Positions 18,486 through 27,246 of a DNA stretch of 64,000 nucleotides are shown in pieces. Made by a program: the position numbers and the translations under genes. The notes below the pieces were generated by a model that did not search any database, was not told the DNA's origin, and saw only the letters and a program-made list of their open reading frames with translations. Source of the stretch: CAINVV01 sp037140615 (GTDB lineage Bacteria; Bacteroidota; Bacteroidia; Bacteroidales; Prolixibacteraceae); the NCBI GenBank assembly GCA_037140615.1, contig JBAXED010000006.1:6022-70021 (forward strand). The letters run 5' to 3'. The stretch's first letter is position 1; every line of letters begins with the position of its first letter.

Positions 18486-19997
18486 ATGAACATTCTAACC
18501 CTTTTTGTAGTGATCCCGGTTCTTACCGTAGCCGGAATCCTATTCACAAAAGATCTCAAGCAGTCGAGGATGGTGAGTGCCATCGGGATGACCCTTCAAT
18601 TAATCCTTTCTGCTGTACTGGTCTATCTGTATGTATCGGAACGCAATGCCGGCAACATGGCTCCCATGCTGTTTACTTTTGATGCACTTTGGTTTCCTGC
18701 ACTTAATATTCATTATGCCGTTGGAGTGGACGGTATTTCTGTGGCGATGATTGCCCTCACAGGAGTGGTCGTTTTTGCGGGAATATTCGCCTCCTGGAGA
18801 ATGGAGTTTCTCTCACGCGAATTCTTTATCTCACTGATATTGCTTGCTACAGGGGTTTTCGGATTTTTTATCTCTCTCGACCTCTTTACCATGTTCCTCT
18901 TTTATGAGATCGCTGTGATTCCAATGTACCTGTTGATTGGTATCTGGGGCTCAGGGCCAAAAGAATATTCTGCCATGAAACTGACCCTGATGCTAATGGG
19001 TGGATCTGCTCTCTTAATGGTTGGAATTCTGGGCATCTATTTCTTTTCTGCCCCGGCAGGAGGTCATTTGACATTCAATGTATTGGAAATTGCGAAACAT
19101 CAGATTCCAATTGAGATGCAACGATTCCTCTTCCCTTTTACCTTTGTCGGGTTCGGTATCCTGGGTGCCTTGTTCCCCTTCCATACCTGGTCACCTGATG
19201 GCCATGCTTCAGCACCAACTGCTGTTTCCATGCTTCACGCAGGTGTTTTGATGAAATTAGGAGGATACGGTGCGTTCCGCGTCGCCATCTTTCTGATGCC
19301 TGAAGCCGCTCATGAACAAGCCTGGATCTTTATTATCCTTACCGGCATCAGTGTTGTCTATGGAGCCTTCGGAGCCATCTACCAAAAAGACTTGAAATAC
19401 ATCAATGCCTATTCTTCAGTAAGTCACTGTGGATTGGTGCTCTTTGCTGTTCTGATGATGAACCAGACAGCCTTCACCGGTGCAGTGATCCAGATGATTT
19501 CTCACGGATTGATGACAGCCCTTTTCTTCGCCCTGATCGGGATGATCTATGGCCGCACTCATACCCGTATGATCAATGAAATGGGCGGTTTGATGAAAGT
19601 GATTCCTTTCCTTGGCGTTATCTATGTAATTGCCGGTTTGGCTTCTTTGGGATTACCCGGATTTTCCGGTTTCGTTGCGGAGATGACCATTTTCTTCGGA
19701 GCATACCAGCATGTTGACCTTTTCCACAGGGTGGCAACAATCGTTGCCGTCTCCTCCATTGTTATAACAGCAGTTTACATTCTGAGAGTTGTCGGAGTAT
19801 TGCTGATGGGACCAATCAAAGACGACCATTTCCTTCATTTGGAGGATGCCAACTGGTACGAGAGACTATCGACCATCACATTGGTGATTGGTATCACTTT
19901 TGTTGGAATGGCACCGCTCTATTTGTCTGATATGATCAATTTCAGTTTGGCGCCAATAATGGAGAAGCTGGCAACCATCCAGATTCCGGGAATGTAA
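18486..19997 (+). CDS. nuoM: NADH-quinone oxidoreductase subunit M
   Basis: The 503-residue antiporter-like pump has the signature FYEIAVIPMYLLIGIWG, the channel segment FPFHTWSPDGHASAPTAVSM and the loop YSSVSHCGL. It starts 14 bases after nuoL. About 14 membrane helices are predicted from the hydrophobic pattern. Confidence 0.97.
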   Translation: MNILTLFVVIPVLTVAGILFTKDLKQSRMVSAIGMTLQLILSAVLVYLYVSERNAGNMAPMLFTFDALWFPALNIHYAVGVDGISVAMIALTGVVVFAGIFASWRMEFLSREFFISLILLATGVFGFFISLDLFTMFLFYEIAVIPMYLLIGIWGSGPKEYSAMKLTLMLMGGSALLMVGILGIYFFSAPAGGHLTFNVLEIAKHQIPIEMQRFLFPFTFVGFGILGALFPFHTWSPDGHASAPTAVSMLHAGVLMKLGGYGAFRVAIFLMPEAAHEQAWIFIILTGISVVYGAFGAIYQKDLKYINAYSSVSHCGLVLFAVLMMNQTAFTGAVIQMISHGLMTALFFALIGMIYGRTHTRMINEMGGLMKVIPFLGVIYVIAGLASLGLPGFSGFVAEMTIFFGAYQHVDLFHRVATIVAVSSIVITAVYILRVVGVLLMGPIKDDHFLHLEDANWYERLSTITLVIGITFVGMAPLYLSDMINFSLAPIMEKLATIQIPGM

Positions 19998-20030
19998 GAA
20001 CTATTATTCAGTAAAATAATAACTTTTGAT

Positions 20031-21452
20031 ATGAGTTTAAGCGATCTTCTGATAATGAGAAATGAGCTCCTTCTGACCTTAATGGCCATGTTGCTGCTCA
20101 CGATCGATTTGAATCTGAACCATGCGAAGAAGAGTCTGATGATCCCAATTTCGATCGGCCTCTTTCTGGTCGTAACAGTAATTGGATTTATCCCTCAGCA
20201 AGACAGTTCGCTGTTTGGAGGGATGTATCACACCAACGGAATGGTCCAGCTGATGAAGAATATTCTGAACATTGGGGTTCTGATCATTCTATTCCAATCT
20301 GTTGGTTGGTTAAGGAGTCCGGCCAACAATTCAAAGATCAGCGAATACTTCTTCCTGCTGGTTACTACCCTCATCGGGATGAACTTCATGATTTCATCGG
20401 GTGATTTTCTGATGCTGTATTTAGGTCTTGAGCTTGCCACTATCCCCATTGCCGCATTAGCCGCCTTTACTCATTTCAACACTAAATCTTCAGAAGCGGG
20501 TATCAAATTACTGCTTTCATCAGCCCTCTCTTCCGGGATATTGTTGTACGGAATATCCATGATTTACGGATCCACCGGATCAATCTATTTTGATACAATT
20601 GGGGCAGCATATGCCAACGTGCCTTTGCAGGTGCTGGCATTTATCTTTTTCTTTACGGGCATGGCCTTCAAAATTTCACTTGTACCTTTCCACCTCTGGA
20701 CTGCCGACGTTTACGAGGGTGCTCCGATCAATGTCACTTCTTATCTTTCTGTCATCTCCAAAGGTGCTGCCGCTTTCATCCTGATTATTGTAATGTTTAC
20801 CGTGTTCAAATCACTTGCTCCGGTATATAAAAACATGATCTATCTGGTTGCTGTTCTTACCATGACCATCGGTAACCTGTTTGCCATGAGACAGAAGAAC
20901 ATGAAAAGGTTTCTTGCATTCTCGTCCATTGCGCAAGCTGGATTTATTCTCTTGGGTATCCTTGGTACCAACAAAATGGGCATGACTTCGGTTGTCTATT
21001 TCGTTTTGGTCTATATCTTCTCCAACCTGGGAGCCTTCGGAGTGGTAGCAGCTATTTCGGCAAAGACCGGGAAAGAGTACATGGATGATTACGATGGTTT
21101 GTACCTGACCAATCCAAAACTGAGCTTGCTGATGACGCTCTCGATGTTCTCATTGGCTGGCATTCCTCCTGTGGCAGGATTCTTTGGAAAAATGTGGCTC
21201 TTTATGTCGGCAGCTTCTAATGGTTACTACTGGCTGGTATTCATCGCCGTATTGAATGCTACCATCTCCTTGTATTACTACTTATTGGTGGTCAAAGCCA
21301 TGTGGATCAACAAAAGTGATCATCCAATTGCTAAATTTGAAAGCGACAATTACACTAAAATTGGATTGGCTCTTTGTGCTTTGGGCATATTTGTACTTGG
21401 TGCATGGAGCCAGGTTTATGAGTTCATCAATAACCTCTCTTTCGGTATCTGA
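20031..21452 (+). CDS. nuoN: NADH-quinone oxidoreductase subunit N
   Basis: The 473-residue third antiporter-like subunit shows YLGLELATIPIAALAAF, KISLVPFHLWTADVYEGAP and FSSIAQAGFILLG, all characteristic of NuoN. It is the last recognised complex I gene. No nuoE, nuoF or nuoG is found in the window. Confidence 0.96.
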   Translation: MSLSDLLIMRNELLLTLMAMLLLTIDLNLNHAKKSLMIPISIGLFLVVTVIGFIPQQDSSLFGGMYHTNGMVQLMKNILNIGVLIILFQSVGWLRSPANNSKISEYFFLLVTTLIGMNFMISSGDFLMLYLGLELATIPIAALAAFTHFNTKSSEAGIKLLLSSALSSGILLYGISMIYGSTGSIYFDTIGAAYANVPLQVLAFIFFFTGMAFKISLVPFHLWTADVYEGAPINVTSYLSVISKGAAAFILIIVMFTVFKSLAPVYKNMIYLVAVLTMTIGNLFAMRQKNMKRFLAFSSIAQAGFILLGILGTNKMGMTSVVYFVLVYIFSNLGAFGVVAAISAKTGKEYMDDYDGLYLTNPKLSLLMTLSMFSLAGIPPVAGFFGKMWLFMSAASNGYYWLVFIAVLNATISLYYYLLVVKAMWINKSDHPIAKFESDNYTKIGLALCALGIFVLGAWSQVYEFINNLSFGI

Positions 21453-21499
21453 AATTACGGGTAAATACAACTACAAACGAATTGATTTAAGCAAAAATA

Positions 21500-21826
21500 A
21501 TGGTACTCAAAGCAAAACATATCGTCGAAGAGATCAACGGCCAACGCTGCACGGTTGTTGAGAAAGGAATTGAGAAAAAAAGAGTAACCTTTCTGAAAGA
21601 CCTGCTTCAGAACAATCAGTTCGAAGTCGTTGTCGAAGAATTAGCTAAAACGGAGGAATCCACCGTTCAACTTTACAACATTGGTGTGACAGATCTTGTG
21701 TTTAGCCCTGTTATTGCTGTTTATGAGATGACTCTTAAAACTTCATCAGGTGAACCTGTAACTGCTGCCTACTGGAATCAGGAATCATCTGAGAGCATCA
21801 AGGAATACTGGTTGATGGCGAAATAA
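21500..21826 (+). CDS. Conserved small protein linked to the nuo operon, unknown function
   Basis: The 108-residue protein follows nuoN by 47 bases on the same strand and looks cotranscribed. It has no signal peptide, membrane helix or Cys cluster. The sequence alternates charged helix-like parts (KRVTFLKDLLQN) with beta-like parts (DLVFSPVIAVYEMTL). I do not recognise a characterised family. Its position suggests a cytoplasmic accessory or assembly role for complex I, but nothing in the sequence proves this. Confidence 0.72.
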   Translation: MVLKAKHIVEEINGQRCTVVEKGIEKKRVTFLKDLLQNNQFEVVVEELAKTEESTVQLYNIGVTDLVFSPVIAVYEMTLKTSSGEPVTAAYWNQESSESIKEYWLMAK

Positions 21827-21897
21827 ACAGCTGGTTCATTTCTGATAGTTTATTTGGTTATACTTGTCCTAATTTGTCGGTTAAACATATTAACCAG

Positions 21898-23025
21898 ATG
21901 ACCCGAATCATTCACTTTGCAATTCTGTTGGTCATTCTATTTGGTTGCAAAAAATCTTCTTCCGACTCCACCCCTGACACAATCACAAACAATCCCAGGG
22001 CACTGGGTGCAGATATCTCCCTGTTGCCTAATTTCGAGAAAGCCGGTGCTATAGACAAAGACCAGGATGGGAAAACAGTCAGTCTTCTTCCTCACTTCAA
22101 AGAAAATGGGTTCAATTTTGTTCGAATCAGGCTTTTTGTTAACCCGGATCTGAAATCCACTGCTTGCCAGGATTTGGCTTATGTGACCGATTTGTGTCTG
22201 AAAGCCAAAAGCCAGGGGTTTCAGCTGTTGCTGGATTTTCATTACTCGGATACCTGGGCTGACCCCTCAAAGCAATTCAAACCGGGAGAATGGATAAATC
22301 TCTCGCCCGCTGATTTAAGTACCAAGCTCTATAATTACACCAAAACCACACTCGAAGCACTGAAATCACAAGGGATTGTACCTGAAATGATACAACCCGG
22401 CAATGAGATAACGCCCGGGATGCTTTGGGATACCGGACGCGTTAGTTTGTGGAACGACCAATGGAATACTCCTGATCACTGGAAGAGCTTCGCTGATTTA
22501 CTGAAGAACGCCATAAAAGCTTGCCGGGAGGTTTGTCCACAAGCGAAAATTATTATCCAGACAGAACGGTCTGGCGATGCCGTGGCAACCAAAAATTATT
22601 ATCTCAAAATGGCAGATTATGGCATTGGCTATGATGTCATCGGATTAAGCTATTACCCCTTCTGGCATGGTTCATTTACCGATGTGGAAAAAACGATCAA
22701 CATGGCGGCTATAGATTTCCCTCTAAAACCTGTCATGTTCGTCGAGATTGCCTACCCCTTTAACGATTGGGGTTATCCTTCGGACGCTTTAATTCCTAAA
22801 CCATATCCAAGTACTCCGGAAGGACAGGCAGCATTTCTGACCGGATTTATAGGTATGATAAACAAACATAGCAACGTCACCGGATTATTTTACTGGTATC
22901 CTGAAGAGACCTTTTCACCGAATGGTGGAATATACCCAATATTGCACCGCGGATTGTTTGACAATACCACAGGGCGCGCCCTACCTGGCCTTTACGTCAT
23001 GAAAAAGTTTTTGACATTTCCATGA
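21898..23025 (+). CDS. GH53 arabinogalactan endo-beta-1,4-galactanase (lipoprotein)
   Basis: From the ATG at 21898 the protein has 375 residues; a TTG 24 bases earlier is an unlikely start because the signal peptide begins at MTRIIHFAILL. A lipobox LFGC gives Cys17, so the enzyme is anchored and probably surface-exposed. The GH53 opening GADISLLPNFEKAG and the segment FNFVRIRLFVNP are clear. The acid/base Glu170 lies in PGNEITPG and the nucleophile Glu283 in FVEIAYPF. Members cut beta-1,4-galactan side chains of pectin. No SusC/SusD pair or other pectin enzyme is adjacent. Confidence 0.92.
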   Translation: MTRIIHFAILLVILFGCKKSSSDSTPDTITNNPRALGADISLLPNFEKAGAIDKDQDGKTVSLLPHFKENGFNFVRIRLFVNPDLKSTACQDLAYVTDLCLKAKSQGFQLLLDFHYSDTWADPSKQFKPGEWINLSPADLSTKLYNYTKTTLEALKSQGIVPEMIQPGNEITPGMLWDTGRVSLWNDQWNTPDHWKSFADLLKNAIKACREVCPQAKIIIQTERSGDAVATKNYYLKMADYGIGYDVIGLSYYPFWHGSFTDVEKTINMAAIDFPLKPVMFVEIAYPFNDWGYPSDALIPKPYPSTPEGQAAFLTGFIGMINKHSNVTGLFYWYPEETFSPNGGIYPILHRGLFDNTTGRALPGLYVMKKFLTFP

Positions 23026-23038
23026 ATCACCCTACGAA

Positions 23039-23836
23039 TTAATTATTTCGCCATAAAATGTTCTCCCTTAAGGCTATCTCCTGAGCTGATTTTTTAAAAA
23101 TGGTATGAATCCATTCATAGAATAGAATGGCGCTAAAAGGATAACACAACTGATAAAGAAAAAAAGATAAATTGAAAGGAGCAATTTCTCTGTCAGGTTT
23201 CAAATCAAAAAGCATGTGGAAACTGTAATTGTCCAACAGAAATCCCGAAAAAATAAAAAGAGAAAAGTATGCAATCATAAAAACCAGCAAACCATACAAG
23301 ACCTTGCCGTCAATTTTTATAAAAACTGCATAGATCCTGATCAATAAATATCCAAGAATTATCCTCCATAAATAATTATGTACGCTCAAGGGGTTAGATT
23401 CGGGTTGAAAAAAGAAAAATTGAACCCTGTCAACCCATAGAAACGACATGGTCTCTGCTACGAACAATGCCTCTATATCGATTTTGTCAAAGAATGCAAA
23501 CCGGCCTTTTGCTTTCTGCCTGACGAACAAGTAACTAAGCAAACCACCTATAATTCCAACAACTAAATCAGTGAGCTGATCCTTGATGGTTTCAGGCAAA
23601 AAAATGTGCAGCGACAAATAAAGCATCGCTATTTCAAAGATCTCATAAATTGAAAGGTAAATAATAAGCCACAGCCATGGATGTCGATGCCTGAAAGTGA
23701 GTAAAATTGTGAAGAGAACAAATCCACTCCAAAGGTGAGCGAGACTCCAAAAATCTAAAAAGAAAAATTGATTTTCATAGATTTGAACATACAACCACCC
23801 TGAATGCTCCTTAACCCAGATTACTAAATGATCCAT
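23039..23836 (-). CDS. Integral membrane protein, unknown function
   Basis: The 265-residue protein has about six or seven hydrophobic segments. The segment DFWSLAHLWSGFVLF followed by ETIKDQLTDLVVGIIGG recalls the Asp-containing helices of VanZ/DUF2238-like membrane families, but the match is only by eye. It lies 5 bases downstream of the next membrane-protein gene and probably forms an operon with it. Its stop is 13 bases from the GH53 stop on the other strand. No function can be assigned. Confidence 0.7.
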   Translation of the reverse strand: MDHLVIWVKEHSGWLYVQIYENQFFFLDFWSLAHLWSGFVLFTILLTFRHRHPWLWLIIYLSIYEIFEIAMLYLSLHIFLPETIKDQLTDLVVGIIGGLLSYLFVRQKAKGRFAFFDKIDIEALFVAETMSFLWVDRVQFFFFQPESNPLSVHNYLWRIILGYLLIRIYAVFIKIDGKVLYGLLVFMIAYFSLFIFSGFLLDNYSFHMLFDLKPDREIAPFNLSFFLYQLCYPFSAILFYEWIHTIFKKSAQEIALRENILWRNN

Positions 23837-23841
23837 TTAGA

Positions 23842-24315
23842 CTATTTCTCTATAAGATCTGCTTTATTTTTTTGATGGAGCAAAACTCTGAATACTAAGA
23901 AATATGCAGCTAACCAAACCACCATGTAGAGGGTAAGCGCACCAACGAATCCAAAACCGAAGAAAAAGAGAATCGACAAGAGAAGGTAAAATAGATTGAT
24001 GTAGGATGCAAGTATGAATGCTTTTAGTCTTATTAAATCCAAACTAGGAGATTCATTCTTTTCTTTTGTGAAGGCTAAGATGAAAAGACCGGATAACAGA
24101 AGAATGCCGGCTATATCGGCAATCATCTGATGCGTTATCATGGTAAAGGTTTTGGCTTCAATGTAAAAAGAGTAAATGGCAAAAACCTTGAGATCTAAAA
24201 ATTCCGGTTTAAGGTTGAACTTATACTTTAAAATCAGAAGAACAATCCCAATGGTAAAAAAAATAATGCCTAGAGGCTTCAATCCATTAGGCATTAGGTG
24301 TTTTTGTATATTCAT
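23842..24315 (-). CDS. Small integral membrane protein, unknown function
   Basis: From the ATG at 24315 the protein has 157 residues with four hydrophobic segments (about 12-30, 58-80, 100-125 and 127-147). The first codon of the longer frame is TTG, so I use the ATG. No known motif was seen. It is followed after 5 bases by the larger membrane-protein gene. The frameshifted lipoprotein gene ends 36 bases upstream. Confidence 0.68.
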   Translation of the reverse strand: MNIQKHLMPNGLKPLGIIFFTIGIVLLILKYKFNLKPEFLDLKVFAIYSFYIEAKTFTMITHQMIADIAGILLLSGLFILAFTKEKNESPSLDLIRLKAFILASYINLFYLLLSILFFFGFGFVGALTLYMVVWLAAYFLVFRVLLHQKNKADLIEK

Positions 24316-24351
24316 TAGCGCCAAAATTTGTATGCTAATTTATCAATTTTA

Positions 24352-24994
24352 TTACAACAAAGAAATCTTTGTGGAAGTTCCGTCATTCATATAAATTACC
24401 ACTGCCACCAAAGCATATTTGTGGTTGGTGATGTATACGATTTTATTGACACCAGGGATCCTGGAGTCTTGTTCAACGGTCATTGTTTTAATCAGCATAA
24501 AACCTCCCATTACCGGATAATCATCGACTTCAGTTTTGCCTGTAACTGTGCGGGTTATTGTCGTGCCATCACTTTTTGTAAGAATATATTTGTCACCTAC
24601 ATTACTGCTGTAATTTTACAATAACAAAAGGATTTCCATCTTTATTGGTGTAATCCAATATGCCCTCAGAAGTATTCTTGTATTTACCGGTAGTACTCAA
24701 ATTACCGGAAGCATCCTTCAAGTTGGAAGGGATCAGATTTACCAAAGCGTTATTTTTAGGCAAGGTAGCTTTCAAGTCGACAGTAATTACACCGTTGACA
24801 TTACTGGTAACAGTGGCAGAAGCAGGATAAGATGTAGTTCCAACCTGAACATTTGTAGTTGTTTTTGTGCCTACTGCGTTCATAGTTAGATTGGTATCTC
24901 CCCCAACCTCCGTGGAGGAAATTTTGGAATCTTTAAGTAAATCACAAGAGATAAGCAGAGCAAACAGCGGAAGAAAACAAATGATTCTTTTCAT
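24352..24994 (-). pseudogene. Frameshifted lipoprotein gene
   Basis: The first part (24602-24994) encodes 130 residues with a signal peptide and lipobox LISC. It ends at a TAA shortly after an A run (T run 24614-24617 on the plus strand). In the +1 frame the coding sequence continues without a stop from NYSSNVGDKYIL to TAA at 24352, giving a joined product of about 213 residues. The downstream part keeps ordinary beta-rich composition (KIVYITNHKYALVAVV), which argues for recent damage, a base-calling error in the A run, or a programmed +1 shift. The domain is not recognised; the sequence is rich in Thr, Asn and Val. Confidence 0.75.
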
Positions 24995-25054
24995 AGATTT
25001 AGGAATATAATTTTTATAAGTGCATAAATCTAACTTTTAAGAAATCATGACACA

Positions 25055-25072
25055 ATAGCCCCAATAGGTCAT
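25055..25072. promoter_or_regulatory. 18-bp near-palindrome, copy 1 (ATAGCCC-N4-AGGTCAT)
   Basis: ATAGCCC CAAT AGGTCAT lies in the divergent region between the frameshifted lipoprotein gene and paaK, about 60 bases upstream of the lipoprotein start. Two further copies at 55296 and 55999 share both half-sites. It has the form of an operator for a dimeric regulator. Confidence 0.4.
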
Positions 25073-25194
25073 TTATTTTGTAATCCATCAATCGAAAAGA
25101 TCTTTAGAAATACTGGTTTATGGCGACATAATCAGCGCTTTTAGCCTAATAGGTATTTCATAGCTAGAAATCAATCTGAGGGTATCATTCGGCT

Positions 25195-25225
25195 TTTCTT
25201 TCTTTTCCTTTTTTCGGTAACTTTG
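25195..25225 (+). promoter_or_regulatory. Predicted promoter of the paaK gene
   Basis: TAACTTTG at 25218-25225 matches TAnnTTTG, with a T-rich TTTTC at about -33. Transcription would begin near 25232, so the ATG at 25263 is the start of translation and an earlier TTG at 25227 is not. Confidence 0.55.
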
Positions 25226-25262
25226 TTTGATTCAAAAAAACACCATTGAAATTATCAACACA

Positions 25263-26564
25263 ATGATCTGGAACGAAAAAATTGAGTGCGCCGGTCGCCA
25301 GGAAATGCAGTCAATTCAATCCAAAAGATTGAAGGAGACGGTTGAGCGAATCTATCATGCTGTGCCCTCCTACCGGAAGAAGATGCAGGAAGTTGGACTT
25401 ACACCCCATGATATTCAAAGTGTGGATGATTTAAAGAAACTCCCATTTACTACCAAGAATGATCTGCGGGACAACTATCCATTCGGCCTTTTTACCGTTC
25501 CAATGAGCGAAATTGTCAGACTTCATGCCTCCTCAGGTACAACGGGCAAACCAACAGTGGTTGGCTATACCCGAAAGGACATTCAGATGTGGGCCGAGGT
25601 TGTCTCAAGGTCGCTTTGCATGGCAGGAGTTCACCGAAATGACATTGTGCAGATTGCATACGGCTATGGACTTTTCACAGGAGGACTCGGACTGCATTAC
25701 GGCACGGAAAATCTGGGTGCTTCTGTTATTCCAATCTCAGGTGGGAATACAACCAAACAGATTCAGCTGATGGAGGATTTTGGCAGTTCAGTGCTATGTT
25801 GCACCCCTTCTTATGCGCTAAATATTGCAGAGGTGATGAATGAACTGAAGGTTGATCCATCAAAGCTGAAGCTAAGAGTTGGGATCTTTGGTGCAGAACC
25901 ATGGACAGAAGCCATGAGAAAAGAGATTGAAGCTAAACTTGGCATCAAGGCCATAGATATTTACGGACTGAGCGAAATTGTTGGTCCGGGGGTTTCCTGC
26001 GAATGCGAGGAGCAATGTGGAATGCATATCAACGAAGACCATTTTCTTCCCGAAATTATCGATCCGGATACACTTGGACCTGTTGCCGAAGGTGAAATCG
26101 GAGAACTTGTTTTTACGACAATCACCAAGGAAGGAATTCCATTGATCCGATACCGAACCAGAGATCTGACCAGACTTATTTATGATCGCTGCGACTGCGG
26201 AAGGACCCTTGTCAGAATGGTGAAATGCAAAGGACGAAGTGATGACATGCTCATTATCAGGGGCGTCAATGTGTTCCCATCACAAATTGAAACTGTTCTT
26301 TTGCAGATGAGTGAAGTAGAACCTCATTATCTGCTAATCATAGAGCGCGAAGGCACACTCGATTCAGTGACACTCATGGTGGAAGTTCAGGAGCAGTTTT
26401 TCTCGGATGAAGTCAGAAAATTACAGGAGCTAAGATTGAAAATAACCCGACAACTAGAAAGTTTGCTGGGAATCTCGGTTAATGTTAAGCTCGTTGAGCC
26501 AAAAACAATTGAACGCACAGCCGGCAAAGCGCAGCGGGTGGTAGACAAAAGAAAACTTGTATAA
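25263..26564 (+). CDS. paaK: Phenylacetate-CoA ligase-like enzyme
   Basis: The 433-residue AMP-forming ligase has the ATP-binding loop HASSGTTGKPTVVGYT, the aromatic-pocket segment YGYGLFTGGLGLHYG and the hinge-region motif GRSDDMLIIRGVNVFPSQIE, all typical of PaaK. It makes aryl-acyl-CoA (phenylacetyl-CoA and relatives) from the acid, ATP and CoA. There is no aerobic paa catabolic gene nearby. Its neighbours are an ACT protein, aromatic amino acid genes and a 2-oxoacid:ferredoxin oxidoreductase. This fits arylacetate/aryl-pyruvate interconversion in an anaerobe. The stop codon adjoins tandem-word repeat locus 2. Confidence 0.9.
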   Translation: MIWNEKIECAGRQEMQSIQSKRLKETVERIYHAVPSYRKKMQEVGLTPHDIQSVDDLKKLPFTTKNDLRDNYPFGLFTVPMSEIVRLHASSGTTGKPTVVGYTRKDIQMWAEVVSRSLCMAGVHRNDIVQIAYGYGLFTGGLGLHYGTENLGASVIPISGGNTTKQIQLMEDFGSSVLCCTPSYALNIAEVMNELKVDPSKLKLRVGIFGAEPWTEAMRKEIEAKLGIKAIDIYGLSEIVGPGVSCECEEQCGMHINEDHFLPEIIDPDTLGPVAEGEIGELVFTTITKEGIPLIRYRTRDLTRLIYDRCDCGRTLVRMVKCKGRSDDMLIIRGVNVFPSQIETVLLQMSEVEPHYLLIIEREGTLDSVTLMVEVQEQFFSDEVRKLQELRLKITRQLESLLGISVNVKLVEPKTIERTAGKAQRVVDKRKLV

Positions 26565-26697
26565 AAGAGACATGAGATATAAGACATGAGACATGAGTTA
26601 CAAAAAGGTGATTTTTCACTTATCAGAAACAAATCTCATGCCTCATCTCTTATCACTCATGTCTCATGTCTTATATCTCATGTCTCATGTCTCTTTT
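26565..26697. repeat. Long inverted repeat of 7-nt tandem words (locus 2)
   Basis: The left arm (26565-26600) is a short tandem of the 7-mer ACATGAG with one ATATAAG variant. The right arm (26634-26697), read on the other strand, has about eight such words and includes a 28-base exact match to the left arm. The loop is about 35 bases. It starts directly after the paaK stop. The same word recurs at 44319-44370 in locus 5. It lies between two genes of the same direction. Confidence 0.9.
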
Positions 26698-26720
26698 CAT
26701 GTATCTTATAAATCAACATC

Positions 26721-27146
26721 ATGATAATCAAGCAACTCTCCGTCTTTTTGGAAAACAAATCAGGCAGGTTACACGAAGTATCTGAACTTCTGGGACGCGA
26801 AGGAATAAATATGTCGGCCTTTTCTGTGGCCGATACTTCCGAATTCGGGATTCTTCGTCTGATTGTATCAGATCACGAGAAAGCCTACAAGGCACTGCGG
26901 GAAAACTCATTTTCAGTTAGCCTGACAGATGTGGTATGTCTCAGCTGTCCAAATCAACCTGGTGGTATGGCCAAAGCCCTGCGTATTTTATGGGAAAATG
27001 ATGTCTCCATCGAATATTTATATGCCTTTTCGGTGGGAGAATCTGCCAATGTTGTGATAAAACCCGATCATCTTGACAAGTGCATTTCAATTTTACAGCA
27101 GCATAGAATGGAGCTCGTAAAAGCCAGTGATCTTTACAAGATATAA
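26721..27146 (+). CDS. Tandem ACT-domain protein
   Basis: The 141-residue protein consists of two ACT domains. The first (about 3-65) has the motif FLENKSGRLHEVSELLGREGIN, and the second (about 68-135) has CPNQPGGMAKALRILWENDVS. ACT domains bind amino acids and regulate enzymes. Free-standing ACT proteins are often next to paaK, where they probably sense an aromatic amino acid. It has no catalytic domain. It lies between the paaK gene and pheA. Confidence 0.88.
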   Translation: MIIKQLSVFLENKSGRLHEVSELLGREGINMSAFSVADTSEFGILRLIVSDHEKAYKALRENSFSVSLTDVVCLSCPNQPGGMAKALRILWENDVSIEYLYAFSVGESANVVIKPDHLDKCISILQQHRMELVKASDLYKI

Positions 27147-27246
27147 ACGGGGATAAACTTTGTTGTTTTTTTTTTACCTTGCGTTCCTGTTTCCAAGGGT
27201 CTCTCAAATAAAAAGTGAAGATCTCTGCTTTTAAAGAATACAGTTC

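Noticed and set aside
24328..24624. 98-residue plus-strand frame over the lipoprotein region
   Set aside because: It is antisense to the second half of the frameshifted lipoprotein, which has more sensible protein composition and joins the first half.
26565..26697. CRISPR array suspicion for the tandem-word loci
   Set aside because: Words are 7-9 nt, directly tandem, without spacers, and arranged as inverted arms; no cas gene is present.
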